Shown piece by piece: positions 30,081-39,353 of a DNA stretch of 47,254 bases. The notes under the pieces were generated by a model. The model did not search any database. It saw only the letters and a program-made list of their open reading frames with translations, and had not been told where the DNA came from. Made by a program: the position numbers and the translations under genes. The stretch's first letter is position 1; each line of letters begins with the position of its first letter. Origin of the DNA: an uncultured Eubacteriales bacterium (GTDB lineage Bacteria > Bacillota > Clostridia > Oscillospirales > CAG-272). Location of the stretch: assembly GCA_949451655.1 (NCBI GenBank), contig CASTST010000005.1, positions 1 through 47,254 of the forward strand, written 5' to 3'.

Positions 30081-31166
30081 ATGGATAGTATGAAAAAAGC
30101 GTATTTGATTTTGGACGGGGGACAGGTGTTCGAGGGCTACCGGTTCGGTGCCGAGACGGACACTGTAGGCGAATTGGTATTCACCACCGGTATGGTGGGG
30201 TATATCGAAACGCTTACCGACCCCAGCTACTTTGGACAGATTGTGCTGCAAACCTTCCCTCTGATCGGGAACTATGGCATAATCAGCGAAGATTTTGAAG
30301 GGAAGCCCGCCGCAAAAGGATACGTGGTGCGGGAATGGTGTGATACACCTTCCAACTTCCGCAGTGAAGGAACGGTAGACGCGTTCCTCAAAAAAGCAGG
30401 TATCCCCGGCATCTGGGGTGTAGATACCCGGGAAATCACCCGGATTATCCGTGAGGAGGGCGTTATGAACGCCATCATTACCGATAAGATTCCTGAAGAT
30501 TTGACGGATGTGCATACATATACCATCAAGGACGCAGTAAAAAGCGTGTCCTGCCAGTCTCCGACCACCTATCCGGCAAACGGAGAAGAAAAATTCAAGG
30601 TAACACTGATCGACTACGGCTTTAAAATGAATATTGTCCGGGAGCTTACCAAACGGGGCTGTACCGTAACGGTCGTTCCCTATGATACAACAGCGGAAGA
30701 AATCCTTGCCGGCAAACCGGACGGCGTCATGCTTTCCAACGGTCCTGGGGATCCCACGGAAAATACAGGCTGTATCCGGGAAATTCAGAACTTGCTGGGG
30801 AAGGTGCCGATTTTTGGAATCTGTTTGGGTCACCAGCTTTTGGCGCTTGCAAACGGTGGTAAAACTGTCAAACTGAAATACGGTCACAGAGGCGCCAACC
30901 AGCCTGCCAAAGAGCTTTACGGAAAGCGGACGTATATTACCTGCCAGAACCACGGCTACGCAGTGGTGTCCGACAGCATCGGCGATGTGGGCAGAGTTAC
31001 GATGATTAACGCAAACGACGGCACCTGCGAGGGAGTGGAATATCCTGCCCTCCATGCCTTCTCTGTTCAGTTCCACCCGGAGGCTTGTTCCGGTCCGCTG
31101 GACACAAACTATTTGTTCGACCAGTTCTTTGCATGGATGGGAGGTTCAGACAATGCCGCTGAATAA
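30081..31166 (+). CDS. carA: Carbamoyl-phosphate synthase small (glutaminase) subunit
   Basis: AYLILDGGQVFEGYRFGAETDTVGELVFTTGMVGYIETLTDPSY...; VPIFGICLGHQLLALANGGKTVKLKYGHRGANQP; FSVQFHPEACSGPLDT. Confidence 0.97.
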   Translation: MDSMKKAYLILDGGQVFEGYRFGAETDTVGELVFTTGMVGYIETLTDPSYFGQIVLQTFPLIGNYGIISEDFEGKPAAKGYVVREWCDTPSNFRSEGTVDAFLKKAGIPGIWGVDTREITRIIREEGVMNAIITDKIPEDLTDVHTYTIKDAVKSVSCQSPTTYPANGEEKFKVTLIDYGFKMNIVRELTKRGCTVTVVPYDTTAEEILAGKPDGVMLSNGPGDPTENTGCIREIQNLLGKVPIFGICLGHQLLALANGGKTVKLKYGHRGANQPAKELYGKRTYITCQNHGYAVVSDSIGDVGRVTMINANDGTCEGVEYPALHAFSVQFHPEACSGPLDTNYLFDQFFAWMGGSDNAAE

Positions 31167-34100
31167 GAATATTAAAAAGGTACTGATGATCGGAAGCGGT
31201 CCGATTGTGATCGGTCAGGCAGCAGAGTTCGACTACGCAGGCGCACAGGCGTGCCGTGTGCTGAAAAAGGCAGGCGTCAACGTGGTGCTGGTCAACTCCA
31301 ACCCGGCTACCATTATGACGGACAACGCCCTTGCGGATGAAATCTATCTGGAACCCCTGACGGTGGAAACGGTCAAACGTATCATCGAAAAAGAACGTCC
31401 CGACAGCCTTCTTGCAGGACTTGGCGGACAAACCGGTCTGACTCTTGCAATGCAGCTCTCCAAAGACGGATACCTGGAGGAGCAGGGCGTGCGCCTGCTT
31501 GGTACGGACGCACGCGCTATTGACCGGGCAGAGGACCGGCAGATGTTCAAGGATACCATGGCAAAAATCGGACAGCCGGTGGTGCCCTCCGACATTGCAA
31601 ATACAGTAGAGGACTGCCTGGAAGTGGCAAAACGCATCGGCGGATATCCCGTAATTGTACGCCCCGCCTTTACCCTTGGCGGCGGCGGCGGCGGTGTTGC
31701 CTACAGCGAGGAAGAGCTGCGGGTCATCGCACGGACCGGCTTGGATGTGTCCCCCATTACCCAGGTACTCATCGAACGGTATATCGCCGGATGGAAAGAA
31801 ATCGAATTTGAAGTGATGCGGGATGCTGCCGGCAACGCCATTGCAATCTGTTCCATGGAGAACTTTGACCCGGTTGGCGTGCATACCGGAGATTCCATCG
31901 TTGTGGCACCCGCACTGACTTTGTCGAATACAGAGTATCAGATGCTCCGTTCCGCATCCCTGGATATCGTGTCCGAACTGGGCATCGTGGGTGGCTGTAA
32001 CTGTCAGTTTGCTCTGAACCCGGATTCCTTTGAATATGCAGTAATCGAAGTAAATCCCCGTGTGTCCCGTTCATCCGCCCTTGCATCTAAAGCAACCGGA
32101 TATCCCATTGCAAAGGTTACTACCCAGCTTGCTCTTGGCTATACGCTGGATGAAATTCAGAACGAGATCACCGGCAAAACCTGCGCCTGCTTTGAACCTA
32201 CTGTAGACTATGTGGTGCTGAAATTCCCCAAATGGCCCTTTGATAAATTTGTCAATTCCAGCCGGAAGCTGGGTACCCAGATGAAAGCCACCGGTGAGGT
32301 TATGTCTATTGCGCCCTCCTTTGAAATGGCTGTTATGAAAGCAATCCGTGGCGCGGAGATTTCACAGGATACCCTGAATATGGAGCCGAAAACGGCGCTT
32401 CCTCTGAAGGAACGTCTTGCAGCCCAGGACGATGTGCGGATTTTCACTGTGTTTGAAGCCTTGAAGAACGGCATGGACATGGATGAAATCTTCAGTATCA
32501 CAAAGATCGACCGCTGGTTTTTGAACAAACTGAAGCGGCTTGCAGATTTTGAAAAGAAAATCGCCGGCGGACTGTCCGATGAAGACTACTATACTGCAAA
32601 GAAACTGGGCTATACAGACGCTTCTATTACCGCTCTCAGCGGACGGAAGGATCTGCCGGAGTCCACTGCGGTATATAAAATGGTGGATACCTGCGGCGCA
32701 GAGTTTGCCGCACAGACTCCCTATTTCTATTCCACTTATGATAAGGAATGTGAATCCCGTTCCTTCCCCAAAAGCGGAAAACCGGTTATTATGGTACTGG
32801 GAAGCGGTCCCATCCGAATCGGGCAGGGAATCGAATTTGACTATTCCTCTGTACACTGCGTATGGACGCTGAAGGAATTGGGCTATGACGTGGTTATTGT
32901 CAACAACAACCCGGAAACCGTTTCTACAGACTATGATACTGCAGACCGACTGTACTTTGAGCCTCTGTGCCCCGAAGATGTTATGAACATCATCAAGGCG
33001 GAAAATCCTGTGGGCGTGGTGGTTGCATTCGGCGGACAAACGGCGATCAAGCTCACAAAGCTTTTGGACGAAAATGGAATCCAGATTCTGGGTACCTCCG
33101 CAGACGGCATTGATATTGCCGAGGACAGAGAACGGTTTGACGCACTTCTGGAGGAATTCTCCATCCGCCGTCCGAAGGGGCATGGCGTTATGTCCTGTGA
33201 GGAAGCCCTTGCAGCGGCAAACGAGCTGGGATATCCCGTGCTGCTCCGCCCCTCCTACGTAATCGGCGGTCAGAATATGACCATTGCTTACGACGACGAA
33301 AGCGTGCGCCGGTATATGAAGATCATTCTGTCCGGTGAGATTGACAACCCTGTGCTGGTTGATAAATATATGATGGGTACAGAACTTGAGGTAGACGTAA
33401 TCTCCGATGGCAAGGATGTGCTTATCCCTGGTATCATGGAGCATATCGAACGGGCAGGCGTTCACTCCGGCGACTCCATTGCCGTGTACCCGCCTTATAA
33501 CCTCAACGACCTGATGCTGGAAAAAGTTATCGACTGTTCCACAAAGTTGGCGCTTTCTCTTGGCACCAAAGGGCTTGTCAACATCCAGTACCTTATTTAT
33601 CACGGGGAACTGTATGTAATCGAAGTGAACCCCCGCGCGTCCCGTACCGTTCCTTATATCAGTAAGGTTACCGGTGTGCCGCTGGTGGATATCGCCAGCC
33701 GGGTTATGACCGGCGCAGCCCTTGCGGATCTTGGCTACGGCACAGGTCTGTATAAGACTCCGCCGTATTTCGCGGTAAAAGTGCCTGTGTTCTCCTTTGA
33801 GAAGCTGTCTGATGTAAACTCCATTCTTGGTCCTGAAATGAAATCTACCGGTGAAGTGCTGGGTATCGGACGAACCATGGCAGAAGCCTTGTTCAAGGGA
33901 CTTACTTCCGCAGGCTTTGATCTGAAGCTCCCCAGCCACGGAAAAATCGGCGCGCTGATCAGCGTGTGCGAGCATGACAGCTTTGAGGTTGTAACTCTGG
34001 CAAAGAAATTCCACGATCTGGGTATTGAGATTTATGCAACGCCCGACACGGCAAAAACCATCGCCCAGCTTGGTATCGAAGTAAATACCGTTTGCAGTAT

Positions 34101-35184
34101 GGATCAGGGCGATGATATGATGCAGCTCCTGGAATCCGGCAAGGTCAGCTATGTAATCTATACCGGCGCTGTTCATGACGATACAGTAGGAGATTACATT
34201 ACCTTGCATCGCCGTGCAATTCAGCTTTCTATCGCATGTCTCACCTCTCTGGATACGGCAAACGCCCTTGCAGATATTTTTGCGTCCCGTTATAATCAGC
34301 AGAATACTGAGACAGTGGATATCAACAACATGCGCACTAAGCGGCAGAAGGTGCACTTCTCCAAAATGGAAGGCAGCGGCAACGATTATATCTTCATTGA
34401 TAACTTTGACGAAAAGATTACCTGTCCCGAATCTCTCTGCGTGGCACTGTGCGACCGCAACTGCGGCATCGGCGGCACCGGTATCGTCCTTATGGAAAAA
34501 TCTCACATTGCAGATGCAAAAATGCGGATTTTCAACCAGGACGGCAGTGAAGGTAAAATGGCGGGCAACAGTATCCGCTGCGTGGCAAAATATCTGTATG
34601 ACACCGGCGTGACATCGAAAAAAGTAGTGCAGATTGAAACGGCAAGCGGCGTTCGGACCCTGCGTCTGTATACCATGAACGGAAAGGTTTCTTCCGTTTC
34701 TGTTGATATGGGTCAGGCAAGTCTGAATCCCGCGGATATCCGCACGACCCTTACCGGAGATGAAATCGTCAATCGCCCGGTAACAATCGGCGGTGAGGAA
34801 TTTGCAATCACCTGTGTTTCTGTGGGTAACCCACACTGCGTAGTATTTTGCAGCCGCGTGGATGATGTGGATATTGAAACGGTAGGTCCTCAGTTTGAAA
34901 ACGCGGATATTTTCCCGGATCGTATCAATACGGAGTTTGTTCGTGTAGTCAATGAAGCAACCCTGAAAATGCGTGTGTGGGAGCGCGGCAACGGCGAAAC
35001 CCTTGCCTGCGGTACCGGCGCGTGCGCAGCGGTAGTGGCTGCTACCCGTCTGGGATACTTCAAGAAGGGCACAGACGTGACCGTGAAGCTGCCCGGCGGC
35101 GATTTGATCGTGCGCTATACGGATGAGGGGGTTACTCTCACCGGGGAAGCAAAGCTGGTATACGAAGGGGAAGTAGAGCTGTAA
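31153..35184 (+). CDS. Fusion: carbamoyl-phosphate synthase large subunit (about 31153-34329) + diaminopimelate epimerase (about 34330-35184)
   Basis: One ORF with no stop: MPLNKNIKKVLMIGSGPIVIGQAAEFDYAGAQACRVLKKAG ... both CPSase halves ... LADIFASRYNQQNTETVDINN | MRTKRQKVHFSKMEGSGNDYIFIDNFDE ... GNSIRCVAKYLYDTG ... ETLACGTGACAAVVAA. Confidence 0.95.
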   Translation: MPLNKNIKKVLMIGSGPIVIGQAAEFDYAGAQACRVLKKAGVNVVLVNSNPATIMTDNALADEIYLEPLTVETVKRIIEKERPDSLLAGLGGQTGLTLAMQLSKDGYLEEQGVRLLGTDARAIDRAEDRQMFKDTMAKIGQPVVPSDIANTVEDCLEVAKRIGGYPVIVRPAFTLGGGGGGVAYSEEELRVIARTGLDVSPITQVLIERYIAGWKEIEFEVMRDAAGNAIAICSMENFDPVGVHTGDSIVVAPALTLSNTEYQMLRSASLDIVSELGIVGGCNCQFALNPDSFEYAVIEVNPRVSRSSALASKATGYPIAKVTTQLALGYTLDEIQNEITGKTCACFEPTVDYVVLKFPKWPFDKFVNSSRKLGTQMKATGEVMSIAPSFEMAVMKAIRGAEISQDTLNMEPKTALPLKERLAAQDDVRIFTVFEALKNGMDMDEIFSITKIDRWFLNKLKRLADFEKKIAGGLSDEDYYTAKKLGYTDASITALSGRKDLPESTAVYKMVDTCGAEFAAQTPYFYSTYDKECESRSFPKSGKPVIMVLGSGPIRIGQGIEFDYSSVHCVWTLKELGYDVVIVNNNPETVSTDYDTADRLYFEPLCPEDVMNIIKAENPVGVVVAFGGQTAIKLTKLLDENGIQILGTSADGIDIAEDRERFDALLEEFSIRRPKGHGVMSCEEALAAANELGYPVLLRPSYVIGGQNMTIAYDDESVRRYMKIILSGEIDNPVLVDKYMMGTELEVDVISDGKDVLIPGIMEHIERAGVHSGDSIAVYPPYNLNDLMLEKVIDCSTKLALSLGTKGLVNIQYLIYHGELYVIEVNPRASRTVPYISKVTGVPLVDIASRVMTGAALADLGYGTGLYKTPPYFAVKVPVFSFEKLSDVNSILGPEMKSTGEVLGIGRTMAEALFKGLTSAGFDLKLPSHGKIGALISVCEHDSFEVVTLAKKFHDLGIEIYATPDTAKTIAQLGIEVNTVCSMDQGDDMMQLLESGKVSYVIYTGAVHDDTVGDYITLHRRAIQLSIACLTSLDTANALADIFASRYNQQNTETVDINNMRTKRQKVHFSKMEGSGNDYIFIDNFDEKITCPESLCVALCDRNCGIGGTGIVLMEKSHIADAKMRIFNQDGSEGKMAGNSIRCVAKYLYDTGVTSKKVVQIETASGVRTLRLYTMNGKVSSVSVDMGQASLNPADIRTTLTGDEIVNRPVTIGGEEFAITCVSVGNPHCVVFCSRVDDVDIETVGPQFENADIFPDRINTEFVRVVNEATLKMRVWERGNGETLACGTGACAAVVAATRLGYFKKGTDVTVKLPGGDLIVRYTDEGVTLTGEAKLVYEGEVEL

Positions 35185-35227
35185 GGGATCTATTTCAAAT
35201 TAGTATAAAGAAAAAATCAAAAACTGC

Positions 35228-35256
35228 TTGATTTTTTCACACGGATGTGATATAAT
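35228..35256 (+). promoter_or_regulatory. Putative tRNA-Ser promoter
   Basis: TTGATT - 17 bp - TATAAT, ~39 bp upstream of the tRNA. Confidence 0.65.
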
Positions 35257-35294
35257 AACAGGGCACTTTAGAGAGACCATAGAGTGCCCTATAT

Positions 35295-35386
35295 GGAGAA
35301 GTCGCGTAGCTGGTCGAGCGCGCACGATTGGAAATCGTGTAACCGTCAAAAGCGGTTCGAGAGTTCGAATCTCTCCTTCTCCGCCA
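35295..35386 (+). tRNA. tRNA-Ser (anticodon GGA)
   Basis: GGAGAAG...CTTCTCC acceptor stem; CACGA-TTGGAAA-TCGTG anticodon arm (GGA); long variable arm; GAGAG-TTCGAAT-CTCTC T-arm; encoded CCA. Confidence 0.95.
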
Positions 35387-35388
35387 AA

Positions 35389-35431
35389 AAGAGACAAACT
35401 TGTTTTAGAGCTGGTTTGTCTCTTCTTTTAC
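35389..35431 (+). terminator. Rho-independent terminator after tRNA-Ser
   Basis: AAGAGACAAACttgttttagagctgGTTTGTCTCTTCTTTT. Confidence 0.8.
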
Positions 35432-35608
35432 CCACAAATAGGCTAAAAATAGAATGATAGCATTGATAACGACTTGATTTTGATGAAAATCAGGTCGTTT
35501 TTTCTTTTGCTTATTAAAATTATAAGCCATAAATATACTAATTTGCAGGTTATGGCTATAAGAAAAAAGCCAAAGAAAGTTTTAAATCCACTAATATTTA
35601 TTTTATTC

Positions 35609-35637
35609 TTGTGAAACCCACAAATTAATGATATAAT
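35609..35637 (+). promoter_or_regulatory. Putative promoter of the tRNA-Ser island operon
   Basis: TTGTGA - 17 bp - TATAAT, followed by AGAAAGGAA and ATG at 35656. Confidence 0.6.
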
Positions 35638-35655
35638 TAGAAAGGAATTTATAAT

Positions 35656-36051
35656 ATGAAGTTGTCTTATATAGAATCAAAGATTTTTGGCAAAGTTTGT
35701 TATGGATTTCGTCGAAATAAAGACGGCATTGTTGAAACAATACCGGACAAGGCTGAAGTTGTTAAAATGATATTCTCACTTTATTTGGATGGAAACAGCT
35801 TAGAGAATATCCAATATTACTTGCTGGATGCCAAGATCCCTTCTCCATCTGGAAAAGAAAAATGGAGTCGAGATGTATTGAATAAGTTATTAAATAACTA
35901 CAAATACACTTTTGGTATCGTTAGTCATGAACTGTTTGAAGCTGTAGAATGTTTAAAGGAAAGTAATTGCCGAAATCCAAATCGAAGTGTAGAGGATGTA
36001 GATGAATGGGACGAGCAACAAGAACGGAACTACTGTGGGCTTATGCTATAA
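35656..36051 (+). CDS. Free-standing serine-recombinase 'Recombinase' domain protein (no catalytic domain)
   Basis: FGKVCYGFRRNKDGIVETIPDKAEVVKMIFSLYLDGNSLENIQYYLLDAKIPSPSGKEKWSRDVLNKLLNNYKYTFG matches the DNA-binding Recombinase domain of large serine recombinases; the N-terminal resolvase domain is absent; own promoter and RBS. Confidence 0.75.
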   Translation: MKLSYIESKIFGKVCYGFRRNKDGIVETIPDKAEVVKMIFSLYLDGNSLENIQYYLLDAKIPSPSGKEKWSRDVLNKLLNNYKYTFGIVSHELFEAVECLKESNCRNPNRSVEDVDEWDEQQERNYCGLML

Positions 36052-36605
36052 CACGTGAGGAGTTTCTAAAACGCGTGAATGATAAAGTTGAACTTCATCC
36101 AGAGGAGTGGGAAGATATCCGCGATACTCTATTTAAGGCGATGAGCAAAGAGAAAACTCCTATATATGAGCCTAAAATGAATGCATATCTGGAAGACACA
36201 GTATACAAATATTTACGTCCGACGGATGAGCCTATGTCACTGACGGATATTGCGAGAAGGTTTGAACCAGAAAATCCGAGTTATTTGATTCAAAGCTGGC
36301 TTCGCAATAGAAATACGATTGAGTTTCTCGGAGAATGGGAACGCAATAACAATAAGGAATTCAACGAGGAAGCTTTTCAAAAATTACTGAAAGATGTTCG
36401 CTCGCCGTCCTATACGCTGACTCCAAAGAGATGGATTGAAACTGTGAATGCTATTGGACTTGAATCCAAGCGTGGCAAAAACGGAGGCACGATGGCACAT
36501 CCGTTTATTGCCTGTGATTTTGAAATGTGGAATGATATGCAGCTTCGATATAAGGTGCTGAAGCATTTTATGAGTTCAAGGGTTGAAACGGACGATGAGG
36601 AATAA
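36006..36605 (+). CDS. KilA-N domain protein
   Basis: SYLIQSWLRNRNTIEFLGEWERNNNKEFN...SYTLTPKRWIETVNAIGLESKRGKNGGTMAHPFIACDFEMWN is KilA-N-like; extra ~65-aa N-terminus. Confidence 0.75.
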   Translation: MGRATRTELLWAYAITREEFLKRVNDKVELHPEEWEDIRDTLFKAMSKEKTPIYEPKMNAYLEDTVYKYLRPTDEPMSLTDIARRFEPENPSYLIQSWLRNRNTIEFLGEWERNNNKEFNEEAFQKLLKDVRSPSYTLTPKRWIETVNAIGLESKRGKNGGTMAHPFIACDFEMWNDMQLRYKVLKHFMSSRVETDDEE

Positions 36606-36634
36606 AGGCAATAAGAACATAAGGAGGATGCATT

Positions 36635-39349
36635 ATGAATGAGTTTGATCGCAACATTTTGATAGTCAACGAAAATATATGTAAAAATATTGCAAGTATC
36701 ACTAAAGAAGACAGAGGTTTTAGATCACAAAATATTTTGAATAATCTGCGTCATTTAGTAGAAGCAATTGCACAGCGTATTTATAGCGAAAAAGAAACAA
36801 TTACGCTTAACAAATATGATGATATAGAACGCTCTGTTTCATATGTTGCATCCAGAGGAGAATTGCGCTTCCTGAACCGTTTTCACTATTTTCTTCAAGC
36901 AGCAGTTTCGCATTTTATCCCTGATGAAGATGGAGCAACGCGCCTCATGCTAAAATATTATGAGTGGCTTATCAGGATTCGGGAATATGCAAAAAGCACT
37001 TTCAATCTTGATATTTTAGAAAATCTGGAGGATTACCCTTACGATCAAGATGATTCATTGTTTGAATATTATGAAAAAATTGCGTTTTGCTTAGACCGTG
37101 CACAGTACACGCATAAGTCACCCCAAAGTAGGTTTTATGTTCAAAAAAGCAAAACCTTCTTTGTCAGCGGGAAAATATATTATGAAATTACTGTCACGCC
37201 TGCAGATGATTACTCGAGTAAATTTAACAGGTTTACTGTATTTTCTAACAAAGAAATACCGACGTATTATGCTATAAAACTGAGTTTTATTGATGACGAA
37301 ATCGAGATTTTAGGACGCCGTATGCCAATCAGGATGATTAACACATATTTTGTTGCAATTCGCCCAGTGGAATTCGAAGATTTTTCTCGAATTCTGAACA
37401 TGCAAAAAGTGAGCACAGGAACCAAAGAATACCATGCCATGATGGAATATCTCACTGTATCTGGAATTAGTCTGTCCGAATTGGTAACTATGGCTGACGA
37501 ATATTATGATGTTGTTAAAACAGAAATCCAAAATTCAAGCAACTCTAATAACCTATTTAACTCCCTGGATAGATGCAGGCAACTCATTAAATCAAAAGCC
37601 CCCGGTAGCAACATTATGCGGTATATTTTGCTAAAAATGCGACATCATATTATGAAACGCCAGATAGCTGACCGCGCTAACAACTGGCTATCTTACTTAT
37701 GCTTATGGAATGAGTGTCTTCCTTTCGACAAAATGCCTTTTGATGCTTCTTTGGTTTACCATAACCCTACCTTGTTTGATGTTTTTTCTTGTATCAGTAG
37801 CAAAGGACGCGAGCATGAGATATTATCGCGGAAAATTCGAAGTAACACCGAGCGAAATGTCCAATTGTTTACACCCACCAAAGATGTTGAATATATTGGT
37901 AATGTTCCAGAACTTGCAAATAAGTTCAATTCGTTGCTTATTCGCAAGCACATTCCAGTTAGGAGTCTAATAGTCGAGAATGAGCGAGTATATATAAACG
38001 GATACGAGTCTGACACCGTTGATATTATTAATAACCTCATTGGACGTACCGGCAGTGGTTTGACAGGATACCATAATACAATGGTTGCTTGGCTTCAAGA
38101 AATGCCTGTTGTTGACTGTGATGAAAAGAAAACTATACTGCTTGACATGTTTGCAAAACATGATCTTGCTATGATATATGGGGCAGCTGGAACGGGAAAA
38201 ACAACGTTGATAAAGCACTTGTCAATGTATTTTGCAGATTCCAGTAAATTGTATTTAGCGAATACAAATCCTGCAAAGGAAAACCTTCGTCGACAGATAA
38301 AAGTAAGCAATAGCGAATTTAGCACTATAGCAAGTTGTGGCCCTCTTGTTGATGGGCGTAGATATGATATTGTTTTTATTGACGAGTGTAGTACAGTCGA
38401 TAATTTTGCAATGAAGGAATTGCTGAAAAAGTTACAATGCCGGTTACTTGTGCTAGTAGGGGATGTATATCAGATACGTTCCGTTAAATTTGGAAACTGG
38501 TTTAGTTTGGCACGCTACTTTTTAAAGTCGGAAATCATTTACGAGTTAACCACCCCATTTCGCAGTAGGAATAGTGGAATGAGAAAACTTTGGGATAAAG
38601 TTCGCCATTTAGACGAGCGATCAGAGGAATTCATAGCAATACATCATTATGCCTCTGAATTAGACGATAGTATTTTTGAGCATGAAGATCAGGATGAAGT
38701 TGTTCTATGTTTAAATTACGACGGCCTTTACGGTGTTAATAACATCAATCGTTTTCTGCAGAATGATAACCCAAATCCTGCGGTGTATTGGGATTCGTGG
38801 ATATATAAAATTGGAGATCCGGTTATATTCAACGAATACAACCATTTTTATCCGACGTTATACAACAATCTGAAGGGTTGGATTCGTCATATAGAAAGAA
38901 CAGATACAGTTATAAAGTTTGATGTGGAAGTAGATATGCCGTTAACTGAATTTGCTGCAATGACTGCAGGTTTTAGTTTGCTTGAATGCGATGTTCCTGG
39001 TCATTCATTGATTCATTTTTCAGTTGATCGTTATGTTGATGATGACGGACGCGAGAGACAGAACGCAGAAGTAGTTCCGTTCCAAGTTGCATACGCTATT
39101 TCTATCCATAAAGCACAAGGACTGGAGTATAACTCTGTTAAGGTCGTTGTTACTAACGAAATTGAAGAGTTAATAACCCACAACATTTTCTATACAGCCA
39201 TTACAAGAGCGCGTGAAAAACTGAAAATTTATTGGACGCCAGAAACTCAGCATAAGGTGCTAACCGAAATGAAGCTCATTTCTTGTAAGAAGGATGCATA
39301 TATTATTTCCAATAAGCATAACATTCCTGTTATAAACAGATACGACTAA
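36635..39349 (+). CDS. Large SF1 (UvrD/RecD-like) helicase with a ~500-aa N-terminal extension
   Basis: 904 aa; Walker A MIYGAAGTGKTTLIKHL, Walker B IVFIDECSTVD, motif III LLVLVGDVYQIRS, ELTTPFRSRN, AYAISIHKAQGLEYNSVKVV, FYTAITRAREKLKIYW. N-terminal region not recognised. Confidence 0.85.
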   Translation: MNEFDRNILIVNENICKNIASITKEDRGFRSQNILNNLRHLVEAIAQRIYSEKETITLNKYDDIERSVSYVASRGELRFLNRFHYFLQAAVSHFIPDEDGATRLMLKYYEWLIRIREYAKSTFNLDILENLEDYPYDQDDSLFEYYEKIAFCLDRAQYTHKSPQSRFYVQKSKTFFVSGKIYYEITVTPADDYSSKFNRFTVFSNKEIPTYYAIKLSFIDDEIEILGRRMPIRMINTYFVAIRPVEFEDFSRILNMQKVSTGTKEYHAMMEYLTVSGISLSELVTMADEYYDVVKTEIQNSSNSNNLFNSLDRCRQLIKSKAPGSNIMRYILLKMRHHIMKRQIADRANNWLSYLCLWNECLPFDKMPFDASLVYHNPTLFDVFSCISSKGREHEILSRKIRSNTERNVQLFTPTKDVEYIGNVPELANKFNSLLIRKHIPVRSLIVENERVYINGYESDTVDIINNLIGRTGSGLTGYHNTMVAWLQEMPVVDCDEKKTILLDMFAKHDLAMIYGAAGTGKTTLIKHLSMYFADSSKLYLANTNPAKENLRRQIKVSNSEFSTIASCGPLVDGRRYDIVFIDECSTVDNFAMKELLKKLQCRLLVLVGDVYQIRSVKFGNWFSLARYFLKSEIIYELTTPFRSRNSGMRKLWDKVRHLDERSEEFIAIHHYASELDDSIFEHEDQDEVVLCLNYDGLYGVNNINRFLQNDNPNPAVYWDSWIYKIGDPVIFNEYNHFYPTLYNNLKGWIRHIERTDTVIKFDVEVDMPLTEFAAMTAGFSLLECDVPGHSLIHFSVDRYVDDDGRERQNAEVVPFQVAYAISIHKAQGLEYNSVKVVVTNEIEELITHNIFYTAITRAREKLKIYWTPETQHKVLTEMKLISCKKDAYIISNKHNIPVINRYD

Positions 39350-39353
39350 TCTC

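Noticed and set aside
32362-34836. 824-aa minus-strand ORF opposite carB::dapF
   Set aside because: Antisense shadow of a highly biased coding region; His/Cys-rich low-plausibility protein with no recognisable domain, while the plus strand is unambiguous.
35656-36051. Truncated pseudogene of a large serine recombinase
   Set aside because: Own promoter-like sequence and RBS sit directly upstream of the start, and there is no in-frame remnant of a resolvase catalytic domain upstream; treated as a free-standing gene, although decay cannot be excluded.
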